A stretch of DNA of 64,000 bases from Manihot esculenta (lineage: Eukaryota > Streptophyta > Magnoliopsida > Malpighiales > Euphorbiaceae). The translations under genes and the position numbers were made by a program. This document shows, one piece after another, positions 12,369 through 24,022 of this stretch. A model generated the notes under the pieces. That model searched no databases, had not been told where the DNA came from, and worked only from the letters and a program-made list of their open reading frames with translations. The stretch covers positions 19,592,263 through 19,656,262 of the forward strand of contig NC_035169.2 in assembly GCF_001659605.2 (NCBI RefSeq), read 5' to 3'. How positions within the stretch are numbered: position 1 is the stretch's first letter; every line of letters starts with the position of its first letter.

Positions 12369-12380
12369 GCTCTGATACCA
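12369..12380 (-). other. primer-binding site, initiator-Met tRNA (element 2)
   Basis: The minus strand reads TGGTATCAGAGC, the complement of the 3' end of plant initiator Met tRNA, three bases inside the 5' LTR. It is the start point of minus-strand reverse transcription. Confidence 0.95.
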
Positions 12381-12383
12381 ATC

Positions 12384-14555
12384 TGTAACGACCCCAAAAT
12401 GGACCGTCACCGGCGCTAGGATTCAGGTCGGCTTAAGGCCGCCAGAACCCGTAGCAAGCCTGCTATACTCTCTGTGTACCTGTAAACCTCATACATGATC
12501 ATACATTTTCTGTGAAAATAAAACTCTTTTCTGAACCAAGGCTTAACCTGTGCATGCACTGTCTCTGTACTCTGTACTCATGTACTCTGTACTCTGTCTC
12601 TCTGACTAGAGCTTGCTCTAGATGGGTTAACTCATATCTGTTAAGCCTGGTTTTCACATACAGGAAAACATATATACATATATAGATCATGTACAAAACA
12701 TACATCACTAGGTCAAGCAACAACTATTACATCTCTTTAATATTACATGTCCACTCTAAGCTATTACAGATCTCTTTACTTTTCTTGTACTCTGCTGGAC
12801 TGTCCCTGTACACTGTACACTGAACCTGCAAAACTGGGGTTAAGGGAGTGGGATGAGCTCTATAGCCCAGTGAGTAGAACAGAAAAACATCTCAGTAAAA
12901 TATGATCTCATGAAATGCACCATATCACAGACAAGCCACATCAAGAGTAAACCTGTCACCACATAGTCCCAGTAACTCTGTGCCAGGGCGTAGAATCGAG
13001 CACCTGGTCTTCCTGTCATATATGTATATGTGTATATAACACCTCTGTACTTACCATTGCCAGGGCGTAGTCAAAGGCTCCTGGACTTTACTATATACCT
13101 GCCAGGGCGTAGTCAAAGGCTCCTGGACTTCGCTATACCTGCCAGGGCGTAGTCAAAGGCTCCTGGACTTCCTGTCTGAGACTATTGGATCATTCAGCAT
13201 TCACTCACATCACCAAATAACAATGCAATGCACCATATTCGTGACTAATGCAATCAACCTATGGCATAAACATGATGCATGAGATATGCTAAAAGCAGTT
13301 GGTGGTTCAATTAAAAGTCATAAGTTTAGTTCCACTCACCTTTGGCTATCTGGACTGACTGACTCTGCAGGCTCTGAATCTCTGGAGCAGTACTCACTGC
13401 TGCTCTCTCTGGTTCCTCTGGTCTGTACCTATACAGATGGACTCAAATGAGGGACCAAACAAGCGTAGACATACCTCTCTTAAACTTCCCCAAGAATCCC
13501 CTTAAACTCACTCAACTATCCCTGCAACGCATGCAAAAGAAAGCTGGACAGGACACTTTCGGCAGCAAGTTCGGCGGCCGAATGTCCTCTCCAGAGACGA
13601 AACTCAAACACCTTCGGCGGCACCTTCGGCGGCCGAAACTCCCAAACAGAGCCGAACATGCAAAACAGGCTGTGGCAGCCAAGCCACCATGCAAGAGGTT
13701 CGGCGGCCGAATGAACATTCGGCTGCCGAACCTGAGTTCATCCAGAACTCAGCTTGAACGGCAAACCATCTCCTCCTTCCCTTCAACCACTCAACCCATA
13801 TATACTCCAACTCCTCAACACACATATACCCATGTATATGATCACAGGGGTCCAAAACTATCTAATAACCCCAAACAACAAATCAAACATAACACAGAAA
13901 CATGTATACATGCATAACTCATCAAAACTATCATTAAGAACCTAAACATGCATCTCCTTCCACAAATCCCCCTAAAACCTTCAGAAAACATATTCAAGAA
14001 CATCACTTACCTCCTGGAACAAGAAGATGAGTGATCTAAACAAAGGAAAACGGATCAACTCTTCTTCACCCTCACTAACTCTCCACAGCTCACTTTTTGC
14101 TTCAAAACCTTCAAAACTTGGTAAACGAGCAAACGCCTGCATGAGCTGCTCAAACTCAGCAAATAAACCAGGGGAGACGTGGCCAAGTTTCTGGCAACAA
14201 ATTGGACATAACACCTGTCCAAAATGCTGACTAAGGATACAAAACTGCTGGCTAAGCAACTCAGCTTCGGCTGCCGAATCGCATGCAAAACCATGCAACA
14301 TTCGGGGGCCGAACTTGACCTTCGGAAGCCGAACATTGGGTACTTTCGGTGGCCGAACTTATCTTCGGCGGCCGAACTTGGCTTCAGTCTCCATGACCCA
14401 TTTTCTCTTCAAAACTCAAAACTAACAAACTGTAAAACTATAAAACACATCATAACACTTAGAACACATAACTCCTACCCTTACATAGAATCCCAACACC
14501 CCGGATTCCACCAGACAATAGAAATTCCGGTGCCGGATTCTAGCCGGGTATTACA
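12384..14555 (-). repeat. 5' LTR of gypsy element 2 (2172 bp)
   Basis: Plus-strand ends are TGTAACGACC and GGGTATTACA, inverted relative to element 1's LTR. It carries the same dyads as the 3' copy, one decayed to TTCGGTGGCCGAA. It is complete because the primer-binding site adjoins one end and foreign LTR sequence the other. It contains no host gene. Confidence 0.95.
12982..13170 (-). repeat. LTR-internal minisatellite (element 2)
   Basis: Three near-identical 30-bp units (GCCAGGGCGTAGTCAAAGG...) at 13059, 13101 and 13141, plus a diverged unit near 12982. Equivalent units occur in variable number in the other family LTRs (5042-5162, 14957-15057, 21924-22014, 42513-42545). Confidence 0.8.
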
Positions 14556-16544
14556 GCTCCAATGGGGTAACATATCATAACTTAAGTTTGGTTTTCATAA
14601 CAATGATAAAACATTATTAAAGACCATGTATAAAGGGATTAACAACATACTAGGGTCAAGCACAATTCTATCTTCAATACAATTCTTAACACTTCATGAC
14701 TATTCAATACATTACATTACAATATTCACATGTCCACAACTATCTATTACATAACACTTCTATTTCTGCTGACCTCCTGGACTAGCCCGTACCTGCAAAC
14801 CTGGGGTTAAGGGAGTGGGGTGAGCTACTAGAGCCCAGTGAACAGAATAATAAAACATTATATTTAAAACATATGGTATCATGGAATGCATCACTTCACA
14901 GACAAATCACATCAAGGATGAATTTGTCACCTATAGCCCTCCACACATTCCAACAGTGCCAGGGGCGTAGAATGGGCCTCACTGGTCTTTCTTACATAGC
15001 ATAACATAACATAACATTCCATTAGTGCCAGGGGCGTAGAATGGGCCTCATTGGTCTTTCACACCGTATCATTACAATCTCATAACATATCATGTCATAG
15101 TGAGGGCTAAAGAATCCTCCAGCATTCATCCACATCATCAACATATTATGCAATGCAACATATTCGTGAATTCTAATGCAAGCACCCTACTATATCTCAT
15201 GGCATTCATGATGCGTGAATCGTGCTAAGAACTGATTTATTTATTTTAAAGCATAAAGGGTTATTCCACTCACCTTAGGCTAGCTCTGACAAGACACCGA
15301 AGTAGCTGACTCACTGCTGGGGTCCTCGATTCCTCGGGTCTGAACCTACACAGGTGGACTCAAATGAGGGACCAAACATCCATGAACATGACTCTAAAAT
15401 ACTCCCCAAAAACCCCCTAAAACACCTTAAAACAATCACATAAATCATGCAAAGGAAGGCTGAACAGGGCACTTTCGGCGGCAGGTTTGACGGCCGAAAG
15501 TCCCTCCAGAGCCGAAAGTCATGCACCTTCGGCGGCACTTTCGGCTGCCGAAGGTTCCCTCCAGAGACGAAACTCATGCATGTTCGGCGGCACCTTCTGC
15601 GGCCGAAACTCCTTTCCAGAGCCGAAAGTCCTCTTTCGGGGGCAGGGTTCGGCAGCCGATACATGCTACCACAGGCAGGTTCGGCGGCCGAAAGAGCCTT
15701 CGGCTGCTGAACCTGAGTTCTTCCCAAGGGCAGAAACTCAGCCTCTAACATGCACAAAAGCCTCCCAACTCATTCAACATGCATTTACCTATTCTACAAC
15801 ATGCAAACTCAAGCATATAAGCTCCTAGGGGCTTCAAACTATCCTAAACCCCAACTACAACACATCAAACATACATATATAACTCACATTGCTCATAAAC
15901 TCAACATAAACCTATACATGCATTTCTACCCTATAAAACTTCATAAAACTCATTTAAAACATACAAGAGGGGCAGGATCTAAGCTTACCTCTTGGAGATC
16001 GAGAGAGAAGACGATCCTAACTTGGAGATGGGGAGAAATCCACTCTTTGGTCTCCAAGCTCCAAAACTTGCTCAAATATCTTCAAACCGAGATAAAACTT
16101 GTTAATACATGAAAGATTGAAGGAAAAAACATCAAAAATGACCATGGGAGGGCATGGGCTCACCGTTGGCCAAAAATGGGGAGAAAGCTCGCCTATTTCG
16201 GCCATGGCGCCCTTTTATAGGGGCTGCCAGACCACCTTTCGGCAGCCTAAAGTGCCTCCAAAACTCATGCAAGTTCGGCGGCCGAACCTTTGCCTCTTAC
16301 GGAAGCCTAACTTGTCCCCCTAAACCATCCAATGTTCGGTGGCCGAACCTGGGGTTCGGCGGCCGAACCTGGAAATGCCTCCATAGTCTATTTCATTCAA
16401 AACTCAATTTCCTTCTTACTTAAAATCCTCAAATACATTAAAACATTTTATGAAAACATGACTTTACCCTTCTAAAGGTTTCCGACATCCGAGATTCCAC
16501 CGAACGATAGGAATTTCGATACCGGAGTCTAGCTGGGTATTACA
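14556..16544 (-). repeat. gypsy LTR (third copy), truncated by element 2
   Basis: Homologous to the LTRs at 21317-23440 and 42065-43652 and ending GGGTATTACA at 16544. The expected TGTAACGACC end is missing: the left edge is the point where element 2 inserted. The right edge enters copia LTR sequence that is uninterrupted at 27325. It could be a solo LTR or the outer LTR of a larger element extending off-window. Confidence 0.88.
16211..16221 (-). promoter_or_regulatory. LTR TATA box
   Basis: The minus strand reads CCTATAAAAGG about 325 bp from the LTR start. A perfect dyad at 16274-16286 lies 53 bp upstream in the transcription sense. The box is shared with 23166-23176 and 43289-43299. Confidence 0.75.
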
Positions 16545-17281
16545 CAACTAATATGAGGATCGATAGTCCGATAAAGCTTAATAAATAGAACATGTATTAA
16601 TCCCTTTGTCGCACGATATCTAGTTTGAATATAAGTCATAGTCAATGTCAAACTTATAATGTTCAAACTTATGATTTCTCGATCTCTAAGTAGACTAATA
16701 AAATTAAATGATATTGATCACATTATCAATTCATTTGAGCACGGCCATACATTTCTCAGTCTCACTTATCGAGGGACCTAAAAGATATCTCTCTCAAAGA
16801 GAGGGACAAATTCTATCTTAATTGTTCAATATCTTCTACATAATTTCTATTATGCTCAATCATAACCTTTATGATTGTCCGATTAAAGACAATGTTCGGT
16901 TATGTCAAAACATAACAGTCCTTATGTTGGAAACTATGACAATCTCAAGTCAAAGGATTAAGATATAACTACTTTGAGATTCACTTATGACAATAACCCA
17001 TATAGTGATCTCAATGCGGGTCCATCCAATACTTTGTTATCTAACAAGTATTTATGATTATTGAATTATATCAACATATACATAATCATCTCATGATTAT
17101 CAATCAATAATCATACTAGTTATATTTTATTATTATCAAAATAATAATAAGTAACCAGGGATGTTAATCATTATTATGTAACATGCAAATAAATAATAAT
17201 GATAATAAAACCTCTTTTATTAATAACCAAAATGACATACAAAAAGGTCCAAAATAATGGCCTAGGGCAAATACACTAACA
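16545..17281 (-). repeat. partial 3' LTR of the copia element
   Basis: Aligns with 27325-28062 and ends ...CTAACA next to the polypurine tract. Its other half is missing because the gypsy LTR at 14556-16544 inserted at the CAACT beginning at 16545. Confidence 0.9.
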
Positions 17282-17290
17282 ATCCCCCAC
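17282..17290 (-). other. copia polypurine tract
   Basis: The minus strand reads GTGGGGGAT immediately before the 3' LTR start (TGTTAGTG), the usual plus-strand primer position. Confidence 0.8.
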
Positions 17291-17301
17291 TTGCACTAGG
17301 T

Positions 17302-18881
17302 CTAATCATACAAATATCTAATATCCATAGACCTAGTGTGCTGATCATGCTTGACCTGTGAGAGAAGCTCGGTCAGTGGATCTGCAATGTTGTCATTTGT
17401 GTCTACTTTGCATATTTTGATATCCCCTCTATCAATGATCTCTCGAATAAGGTGAAATCGCCTGAGTATATGCTTAGATTTCTAATGAGATCTGGGCTCC
17501 TTTGCCTGTGCTATAGCACCATTGTTATCACAATAAAGGACTATAGGATTTGCAATGCTGGGAACCACTCCCAACTCTGATATGAATTTCTTCAACCAGA
17601 CTGCCTCCTTAGTTGCATTTGATGCTGCTATATATTCAGCTTCTGTTGTAGAATCTGCTACAGTGCTCTGCTTGGAACTTTTCCAACTAACAGCTCCACC
17701 ATTTAAAGTGAATACGAATCCTGACAGTGATCTGAAGTCATCTATGTCGGTTTGGAAACTAGCATCTGTGTGACCTTTTACAACTAGCTCGTCTTCCAAA
17801 CCTCTATAAACTAGGAATACATCCTTAGTCCTTCTAAGGTACTTTAGGATATTCTTAACAGCTGTCCAGTGACTTTCACTGGGATCTGCCTGATATCTGC
17901 TTATTGTGCTTAATGCATATAAGACGTCTGGTCTAGTACATAACATGGCATACATGATAGATCCAATAGCAGAAGCATAAAGAATCTTATTCATCCGTTC
18001 TCGCACATCAGATGTCATAGGACATTGATTCTTACTGAGATGAATACCATGAGACATGGACAAGAATTCTCTTTTGGAATCTTGCATGCTGAACCTTTTC
18101 AGCACCTTGTCAATATAAGTACTTTGACTCAGACCGATTATGCTCTTGGATCTATCCCTATAGATCTTAACACCAAGGATATATCCAGCCTCGCCTAAGT
18201 CCTTCATTGAAAAAGAATTCCCTAACCAGGTCTTAACCTTTTGCAAGGTAGAGATATCATTTCCAATGAGTAATATGTCATCCACATATAGGACTAAAAA
18301 TACAATCGCACTCCCACTAACCATCTTATAAACACAAGGTTCATCTTCATTCTTGATGAATCCAAAGTCTCTTACTGTCTCATCAAAATGAACATTCCAG
18401 CTCGAGAGGCTTGCTTCAATCCATAAATGGATCTTTGAAGCTTGCAAATCTTTCCTAAATTCTCAGGGATTACAAAACCCTCAGGTTGTGTCATGTACAT
18501 ATCCTCAAGCAAGTTTCCATTAAGGAAAGTTGTTTTGACATTCATTTGTCATATCTCGTAATCATAGTATACAGCAATGGCAATGAGAATTCTAACCGAC
18601 TTAAGCATTGCAACTGGCAAAAAGGTCTCATCATACTCTATACCATGAGTTTGTTTGAAACCTTTTGTAACAAGTCTTGCTTTGTAGATATGCACATTTC
18701 CATCCATGTCAGTTTTCTTCTTGAAAACCCATTTGCAACCAATGTTCTTAACATCATCAGGGGGATCAATTAATGACCAAACTTGATTTTCATACATGGA
18801 TTGCATTTCATATTTCATGGCGAAAAGCCATTTCTCAGAATCTGGACCTGACACAGCCTCTTGATAGGTGGTAGGCTCATC
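17302..18881 (-). pseudogene. copia reverse transcriptase and RNase H
   Basis: Three open pieces on the minus strand. 18549-18854 is the RT N-terminus (WVFKKKTDMDG, ARLVTKGF). 17482-18447 holds the RT core with YVDDILLIGN and the RNase H with TEAEYIAASNAT. The tail 17302-17481 ends at TAG 17302-17304. Breaks: a TAA near 18879 and a TGA near 18546 where Trp is expected. A one-base frameshift near 18402 makes the first 16 codons of the 17482 frame spurious. A TAG at 17482-17484 stands where Gln is expected. The product is non-functional as it stands. Confidence 0.92.
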
Positions 18882-19478
18882 TTAATCAATGAGCAAAACT
18901 TCACGACTATCAGTCATGAGAAATCCATATCTCTCAGGCTGATGATGTGTCCTATCAGATTTGCATAGGACTTGTGTCACCCTTTCAGTTTTCACAACTG
19001 TTTGTGATTCTGGAAGTGGTTCTACCGGTGGTTCAATGCTCTCTTGTGGTGCTTGAGTTTCCTCAAGTTGCACTGTACTCCCACTGAATCTCTGAGAGAT
19101 AAATTCTTTTTCTAAAAAGGTACCATTTCGAGCAACAAACACTTTGTTCTCTAAGGGAATATAGAAATAGTATCCTTTGGTTTCCCTAAGATACCCCATA
19201 AAATTGCACTTGATAGATTTTGGAGCTAGCTTATCTGATATTGGGTGTTTCACATAAGCCTCACGATCCCACATCTTAAGAAAAGACGAACTGGGCACTT
19301 TTCTAGTCCATAACTCATATGGTGTCTTTTCAACCGCTTTCGATGGTACTCGGTTTAAAATGAATGCAACTGTCTCCAAGGCATAACCCCAAAACGGTAA
19401 AGGGAGATTTATTTGACTCATCATAGATCGAACCATATCTAATAAAGTTCAATTTCTCCTTTCAGAAACACCATTCCA
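18882..19478 (-). pseudogene. copia integrase C-terminal half and linker
   Basis: Open from 19436 to a TAA at the lower end. It has the post-catalytic integrase region (NGVSERRN is still readable across a TGA near 19437), then the PYELWTRKVPSS and GYLRETKGYYFY motifs typical of copia integrase C-termini, then a Pro/Glu-rich linker toward RT. Stops near 19437 and 19476 look like CGA-to-TGA and CAA-to-TAA changes. Confidence 0.9.
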
Positions 19479-20513
19479 TTATAGAGTTCCTAGAGGAGTT
19501 AATTGTGAAACAATTCCACAATTTCTAAGATGTTCATCAAACTCTTGGCTCAAATATTCACCACCTCGATCAGATCGAAGCATTTTAATAGTTCTAATAA
19601 GTTGATTTTGTACTTCATTTTGAAAAGTTCTAAACATTTCAAATGATTCATGTTTATGTTTCATTCGGTAGACATAGTCATACCTACTGAAATCATCAGT
19701 GAATGTAATGAAATACTGATAACCTCCCCTAGCATTAATGCTTAGTGGGCCACATACATCTATATGTACTAAACTCAATAAGTCTGAAGCCCTTTGACCT
19801 TGTCCAGTAAAAGGGTCCTTTGTCATCTTACCAAGCAAACAAGATTCATAATTTTCAAATGATTTAAAATCAAATGAATCTAATAAATCATCCTTATGGA
19901 GCTTAGATATGCAATTCTTATTTATATGGCTAAGACGACAATGCCATAAATATGTTGGGTTTAACTCATTTGGCTTAGTTTTCTTAGAAGTTATGTTATA
20001 GATATTATTGTCTCTAGAATCATTTAGATTAAGGACATAAAAGCCATCATATGAATTTGCAATAAAATAAAGCAAATCTTCATTATAAATGGAGCATTTC
20101 TTATTCTTAATAAGAAATGAACACCCTTCATTGTCCAAAATATAAACTGAAATAATATTCCTACTCAAAGTAGGAACATAAAAGCAATTATTCAAAATTA
20201 ACAAAAGCCCATTGGGCAAAACAAGTTCATAAGTCCCTACAACTAAGGCAACAACTCTTGCTCCATTGTGTACACGTAGGTCCACATCGCCCTTTTTCAA
20301 TTTTCTACTCCTTTTGAGACCCTGCACATTTGTACAAATGTGAGAACCATATCCGGTATCTAATACCCATGAAGTAGAAATAGATAAATTAATATCTATA
20401 ACATAAATACCTAAAGTCGTAGTCTCACTACTCTTCTTCTTCTTACACTCATCCAAATAGAGCTTGCAATTTCTCTTCCAATGCCCTGATTCCTTGCAAT
20501 GGAAGTAGATTCC
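19479..20513 (-). pseudogene. copia zinc knuckle, protease and integrase core
   Basis: Starts within the gag-pol join; the nominal ATG at 20456 is internal. A zinc knuckle just upstream reads YFHCKESGHWKRNC, so the first Cys of CCHC has become Tyr. The protease has VLDTGYGSHIC (family consensus DSGAS/DTGCS). The GAG-pre-integrase His/Cys finger follows, then integrase Asp residues in HIDVCGP and LRSDRGGEY. The frame ends at a TAA in place of Gln near 19476. Confidence 0.9.
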
Positions 20514-21135
20514 TTACTTAGAAACTATTTCCTTAGGAAATTTTGTCTTGGCTTGCCGTTTAGGCTTGCCTTGTCCCATAGGCCCATTACCTCCTTTAGA
20601 CTTGGGCTTCCCTTTATTTTTCATGGGCTTACCCTTATTAACATTCAAAATTTGGATAGGCCTTCTCTTGATATTCACCCCAGCTGTCTTTAGCCTTCCA
20701 TGCAGCTCAGGAATGGATTTCACTATGTTGTTCATGTTATAGTTCATGACAAACTGAGAAAAACTACTAGGTAAAGAATGTAGGATCAAATCCGTGGAGA
20801 GTTCTAAACTCAGAGGATAGCCAAGTCTAGCAAGGTGATCAATGTAGCCTTTCATCTTCAAAACATGAGCATTAACTGATTCACCTTCAACTATTTTGTA
20901 ATCATGCAATGCAATGGTGGTTTCATACCTATCCTGGCTAGCTTGCTGTTGGAAAGCCTGCTTGAGATGGACACTCATCTCATAAGCTTCAAGGTGCTCC
21001 AGATCCTTTTGAAATTCTAGGCACATAGTTGCCAACATAAGACATCCAATGTCATTAGAATCATCCATATACTTCTTATGCTTGTTCTTAACAGCATTAG
21101 TAGCATCAGCAAGAGGTGGTTCAGGGATAGCTTCA
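20511..21135 (-). pseudogene. copia gag, C-terminal part
   Basis: The gag capsid of the UBN2/copia type (LATMCLEFQKDLEHL through IPELHGRLKTAG) and a Lys/Gly-rich tail ending at TAA 20512-20514. It continues in frame across the solo LTR: the codons on either side of 21136-25027 join as LDE-AIPEPP once one copy of the 5-bp duplication is removed. The annotatable start at 21068 is therefore internal. Confidence 0.9.
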
Positions 21136-21316
21136 TGATAGAGGATATTTTAGTCCATTTTATCATTATGTTCTTGATGTTTATTTACATCTTTTCTGCT
21201 TAATTTTGTGGTTTTAATCATGTTTTGCAAATATTAGGTGTAAAGAGACAATCTGGAGAAAATGCTCTTAAAACTGCTAAAAAGTGTCAAATATGAAAAG
21301 TGCCAAAAAAGAAAAG

Positions 21317-23440
21317 TGTAACGACCCGAAAACCGGACCGCTACCGGCGCTAGGGTCCAGATCGACTTAAGGTCGCCGGGACCCGTAGCAAGCCTAACAT
21401 GCAACCTGTATACCTGATAAAATTCCATACATGATCAAACATTTACATAAAAAATTTAAACTTTTTCATATACCAAGCCTGTCTCACATACATAATACCT
21501 GTAACATATAGACCCCATACTAGAGCCCTCATCAAATGCTCTAGTTGGGTCAACATCTCTTAAGATGAGCTTGGTTCAACATCAATATCATTAAAACCTT
21601 AATAAAACAGATCATGTATAAAATCATGGCATTTCACATCATCATTTAGACAGGACTCTACATCCTATCCTAGTGGACATGATTTTTCCTAGTGTGCTTG
21701 CCCTTCTATGACCTCTATGAGCCCGACACTCTCTAGGTCCGACCATATGAACCTAGGGGTCTGATACCACTCTGACCTGCAAGCCTAGGGGTTAAGGGAG
21801 GGGTGAACTAAAAAGCCCAGTGAGCAGAACAATAAAACATTATATAAAACATGCACCATGGAATGCGTCACAACACAATTAATTCACATCACGGATGGAC
21901 TGACCCAAAATTCCCTCCACTCTGTGCCCGGCCCTCGAAGGAGCTCCTCAGTACTTCTGTTACATACAATAAGCTCTGTGCCCGACCCTCGGTAGGGCTC
22001 CTCAGGACTTCTGTTACATACAATAAAAATCTGGAGGGTTAATGAGTCGTCCTATTGTCCATCCACACCCACAATGAATAATGCAATGTGGCATATTCGT
22101 GAGTTCTAATGCAATCAACCTATTATACATCATGATGCATGAACATGCTTAAAACATTTGATTTCTTAAAATAAAAGATTAGTTAGTTCTACTCACCTCT
22201 GGCTGATTCTGAACTAACTCTGAAGCAGCTGCCTCACTGCTGGGGTCCTCGGTTCCTCGGGTCCGAACCTATACAGGTGGACTCAAATGAGGGACCAAAC
22301 ATACACTAACATAACTCTAAACATCTCCCCAAAAATCCCCTAAAACATCACAAAACATTCATAGAAAACATGCAAAGGAAGGCTGAACAGGGCACTTTCG
22401 ACAGCAGGTTCGGCGGCCGAAAGTCCCTCCAGAGCCGAAAGTCATGTATCTTCGGCGGCACCTTCGGCAGCCAAAGGTTCCTTCCAGATCCGAAACTCAT
22501 GCATATTCGGCGGCACCTTCGACGGCCGAAACTGCCCTCCAGAGCCGAAAGTCCAAACTTTCGGGGGCAAGCTTAGGCGGCCAAACATGTCACCACAGGC
22601 AGGTTCGGCGGCTGAACATGCCTTCGGCTGCCGAACCTGAGTTCTTCCAGAAATGGCAGAACTCAGCCCTCACATGCACATATGCCTCCCTAAACCTTCC
22701 AAACATACATTTAGCTATTCTACAACATGCATAAATTCATTCTCAAGCATATAGGGCATAAAACTAGCCTAAACCCCAACAAACAACAACATAACATCAC
22801 ATTACATGCATTTATCCTCAAATCTACATAAACCCTAACATTTTTTACAACTAGCTTAAACATGCATTTCTACCCCATAAACCTTCATAAAACTTATTTA
22901 AAACATCAAAGATGATGAGGATCGACACTTACCTCTTGAAGATCGAGAGAAGGCGTGACCCAAACTTGGAGATTGAGAGGATTTGAGCTCTGGGGTCTCC
23001 AAGCTTTTCAACTTCGATTTTGAACTTAAAATCTTCAAAACCAAGGTAAAACTTGTTAAAAACTTGAAAGGATTAAAGGAAAACCTCAAAATCAACCATG
23101 GAAGGGCATGAATTCACCTTTGCCCGAAAATGGAGGAGAAAACTCGCCCATTTTTGGACATGGGGCCTTTTATAGGTGGCTGGCCAGACCACCTTCGGAA
23201 GCCAAAGGTGACTCCAAAACTCCACCAAGTTCGGCGGCCGAACATGAGGTTCGGCGGCCGAACCTGGATTTTCCTCCATGGTGTTTTTCTTTCAAAACTC
23301 AATTTCTTTCATACTTAAAACCTTGAAAACATGTAAAAACATTTTAGAAAAACATATTCTTACCCTTCTAGAGAGTTCCGACATCTGAGATTCCGCCGGA
23401 CGGTAGGAATTCCGATGCCGGAGTCTAGTCGGGTATTATA
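21317..23440 (-). repeat. chimeric gypsy LTR nested in the solo LTR
   Basis: Ends TGTAACGACC (21317) and GGGTATTATA (23440, normally TATTACA). Flanking AAAAG and GAAAG match at four of five bases. It is not a plain LTR: about 21621-21774 is leader plus primer-binding site (GGTCTGATACCAC), placed between two LTR parts. LTR sequence resumes at GACCTGCAAGCC, the position equivalent to 42348. Joins show short homology (TATAAAA and CTCTG). Dyads start at 22408, 23230 and 23250. Confidence 0.85.
23166..23176 (-). promoter_or_regulatory. LTR TATA box
   Basis: CCTATAAAAGG on the minus strand, 264 bp from the LTR start. Dyads at 23230-23242 and 23250-23262 lie upstream, the nearer one 54 bp away. Confidence 0.75.
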
Positions 23441-23826
23441 GAAAGTTTTCAAATAAGGAAAGTTTTCAGAAAAGGAAAGTTTTCAAATAAGGGAAGTGCA
23501 GAAGCAAAAGTAAATAAGGAAAGCTCAGTCAGAAGATTATTTGAAATTCAAATGACAGATCTTTCTTTCCTTGTTCAAAGATGTGCACACACTGCAGCAG
23601 TCAGATCTTCCTATTTAGGCAGCAAGATCTCAAGAAGACGTACTTGCCTCTTCTGCATTAGCATTCAAAATTCAAACGAATGCTCCACCTAAAAAGGAAA
23701 GACTGGACAGATTATCTTTCCCTTCTGCACATCCTTGCCGCGCGCACAACTTCCTTCTGCAGTGCATGCCGTGCGCCTCCTTCCTTCTGAAGAGCTTGCA
23801 ACGCGATTCCTTCCTTTTCAGTCACA

Positions 23827-24022
23827 ACTTGGGCAGCAAGTAAAACTTTGGACAGCATCTTGAAGACACTTGGGCAGCAAGTAAAGGCTAGGGCAGCAAG
23901 CCACGCGCCCCACTCCTATTCAGGAAGCAAGCCGCACGCCTCTCACCTTCTGAAGCAACTTGGGCGGCAAGTCTTGCAAGGGCAGCACCTTGGGCAACCT
24001 CTCAACTACTTAGGCAGCAAGT
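23827..24022. repeat. ACTTGGGCAGCAAGT dyad cluster
   Basis: Four copies of a 15-bp motif with inverted arms ACTTG/CAAGT at 23827, 23868, 23958 and 24008 (the last two with one change each), plus looser GGCAGCAAG matches between them. All lie in the solo LTR. Confidence 0.7.

Larger units (their letters stand above)
5843..14555 (-). mobile_element. Ty3/gypsy chromovirus element 2 (Del/Tekay type)
   Basis: Nearly complete minus-strand element: 5' LTR 12384-14555, primer-binding site 12369-12380, gag-pol 7269-12170, polypurine tract near 7193-7206, and 3' LTR 5843-7192 cut short by element 1. The two LTRs align without gaps over 1350 bp (5843-7192 against 13206-14555). By eye I count about eight substitutions (0.6 percent), so the insertion is recent. 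Two in-frame stops break pol. Its right end abuts an incomplete LTR of another gypsy copy at 14556, so it inserted into that LTR. Confidence 0.95.

Noticed and set aside
13059..13170. Regularly spaced 30-bp repeats that might suggest a CRISPR-like array
   Set aside because: Only three or four units with short, similar spacers, inside a plant LTR; it is a minisatellite with counterparts in sister LTRs.
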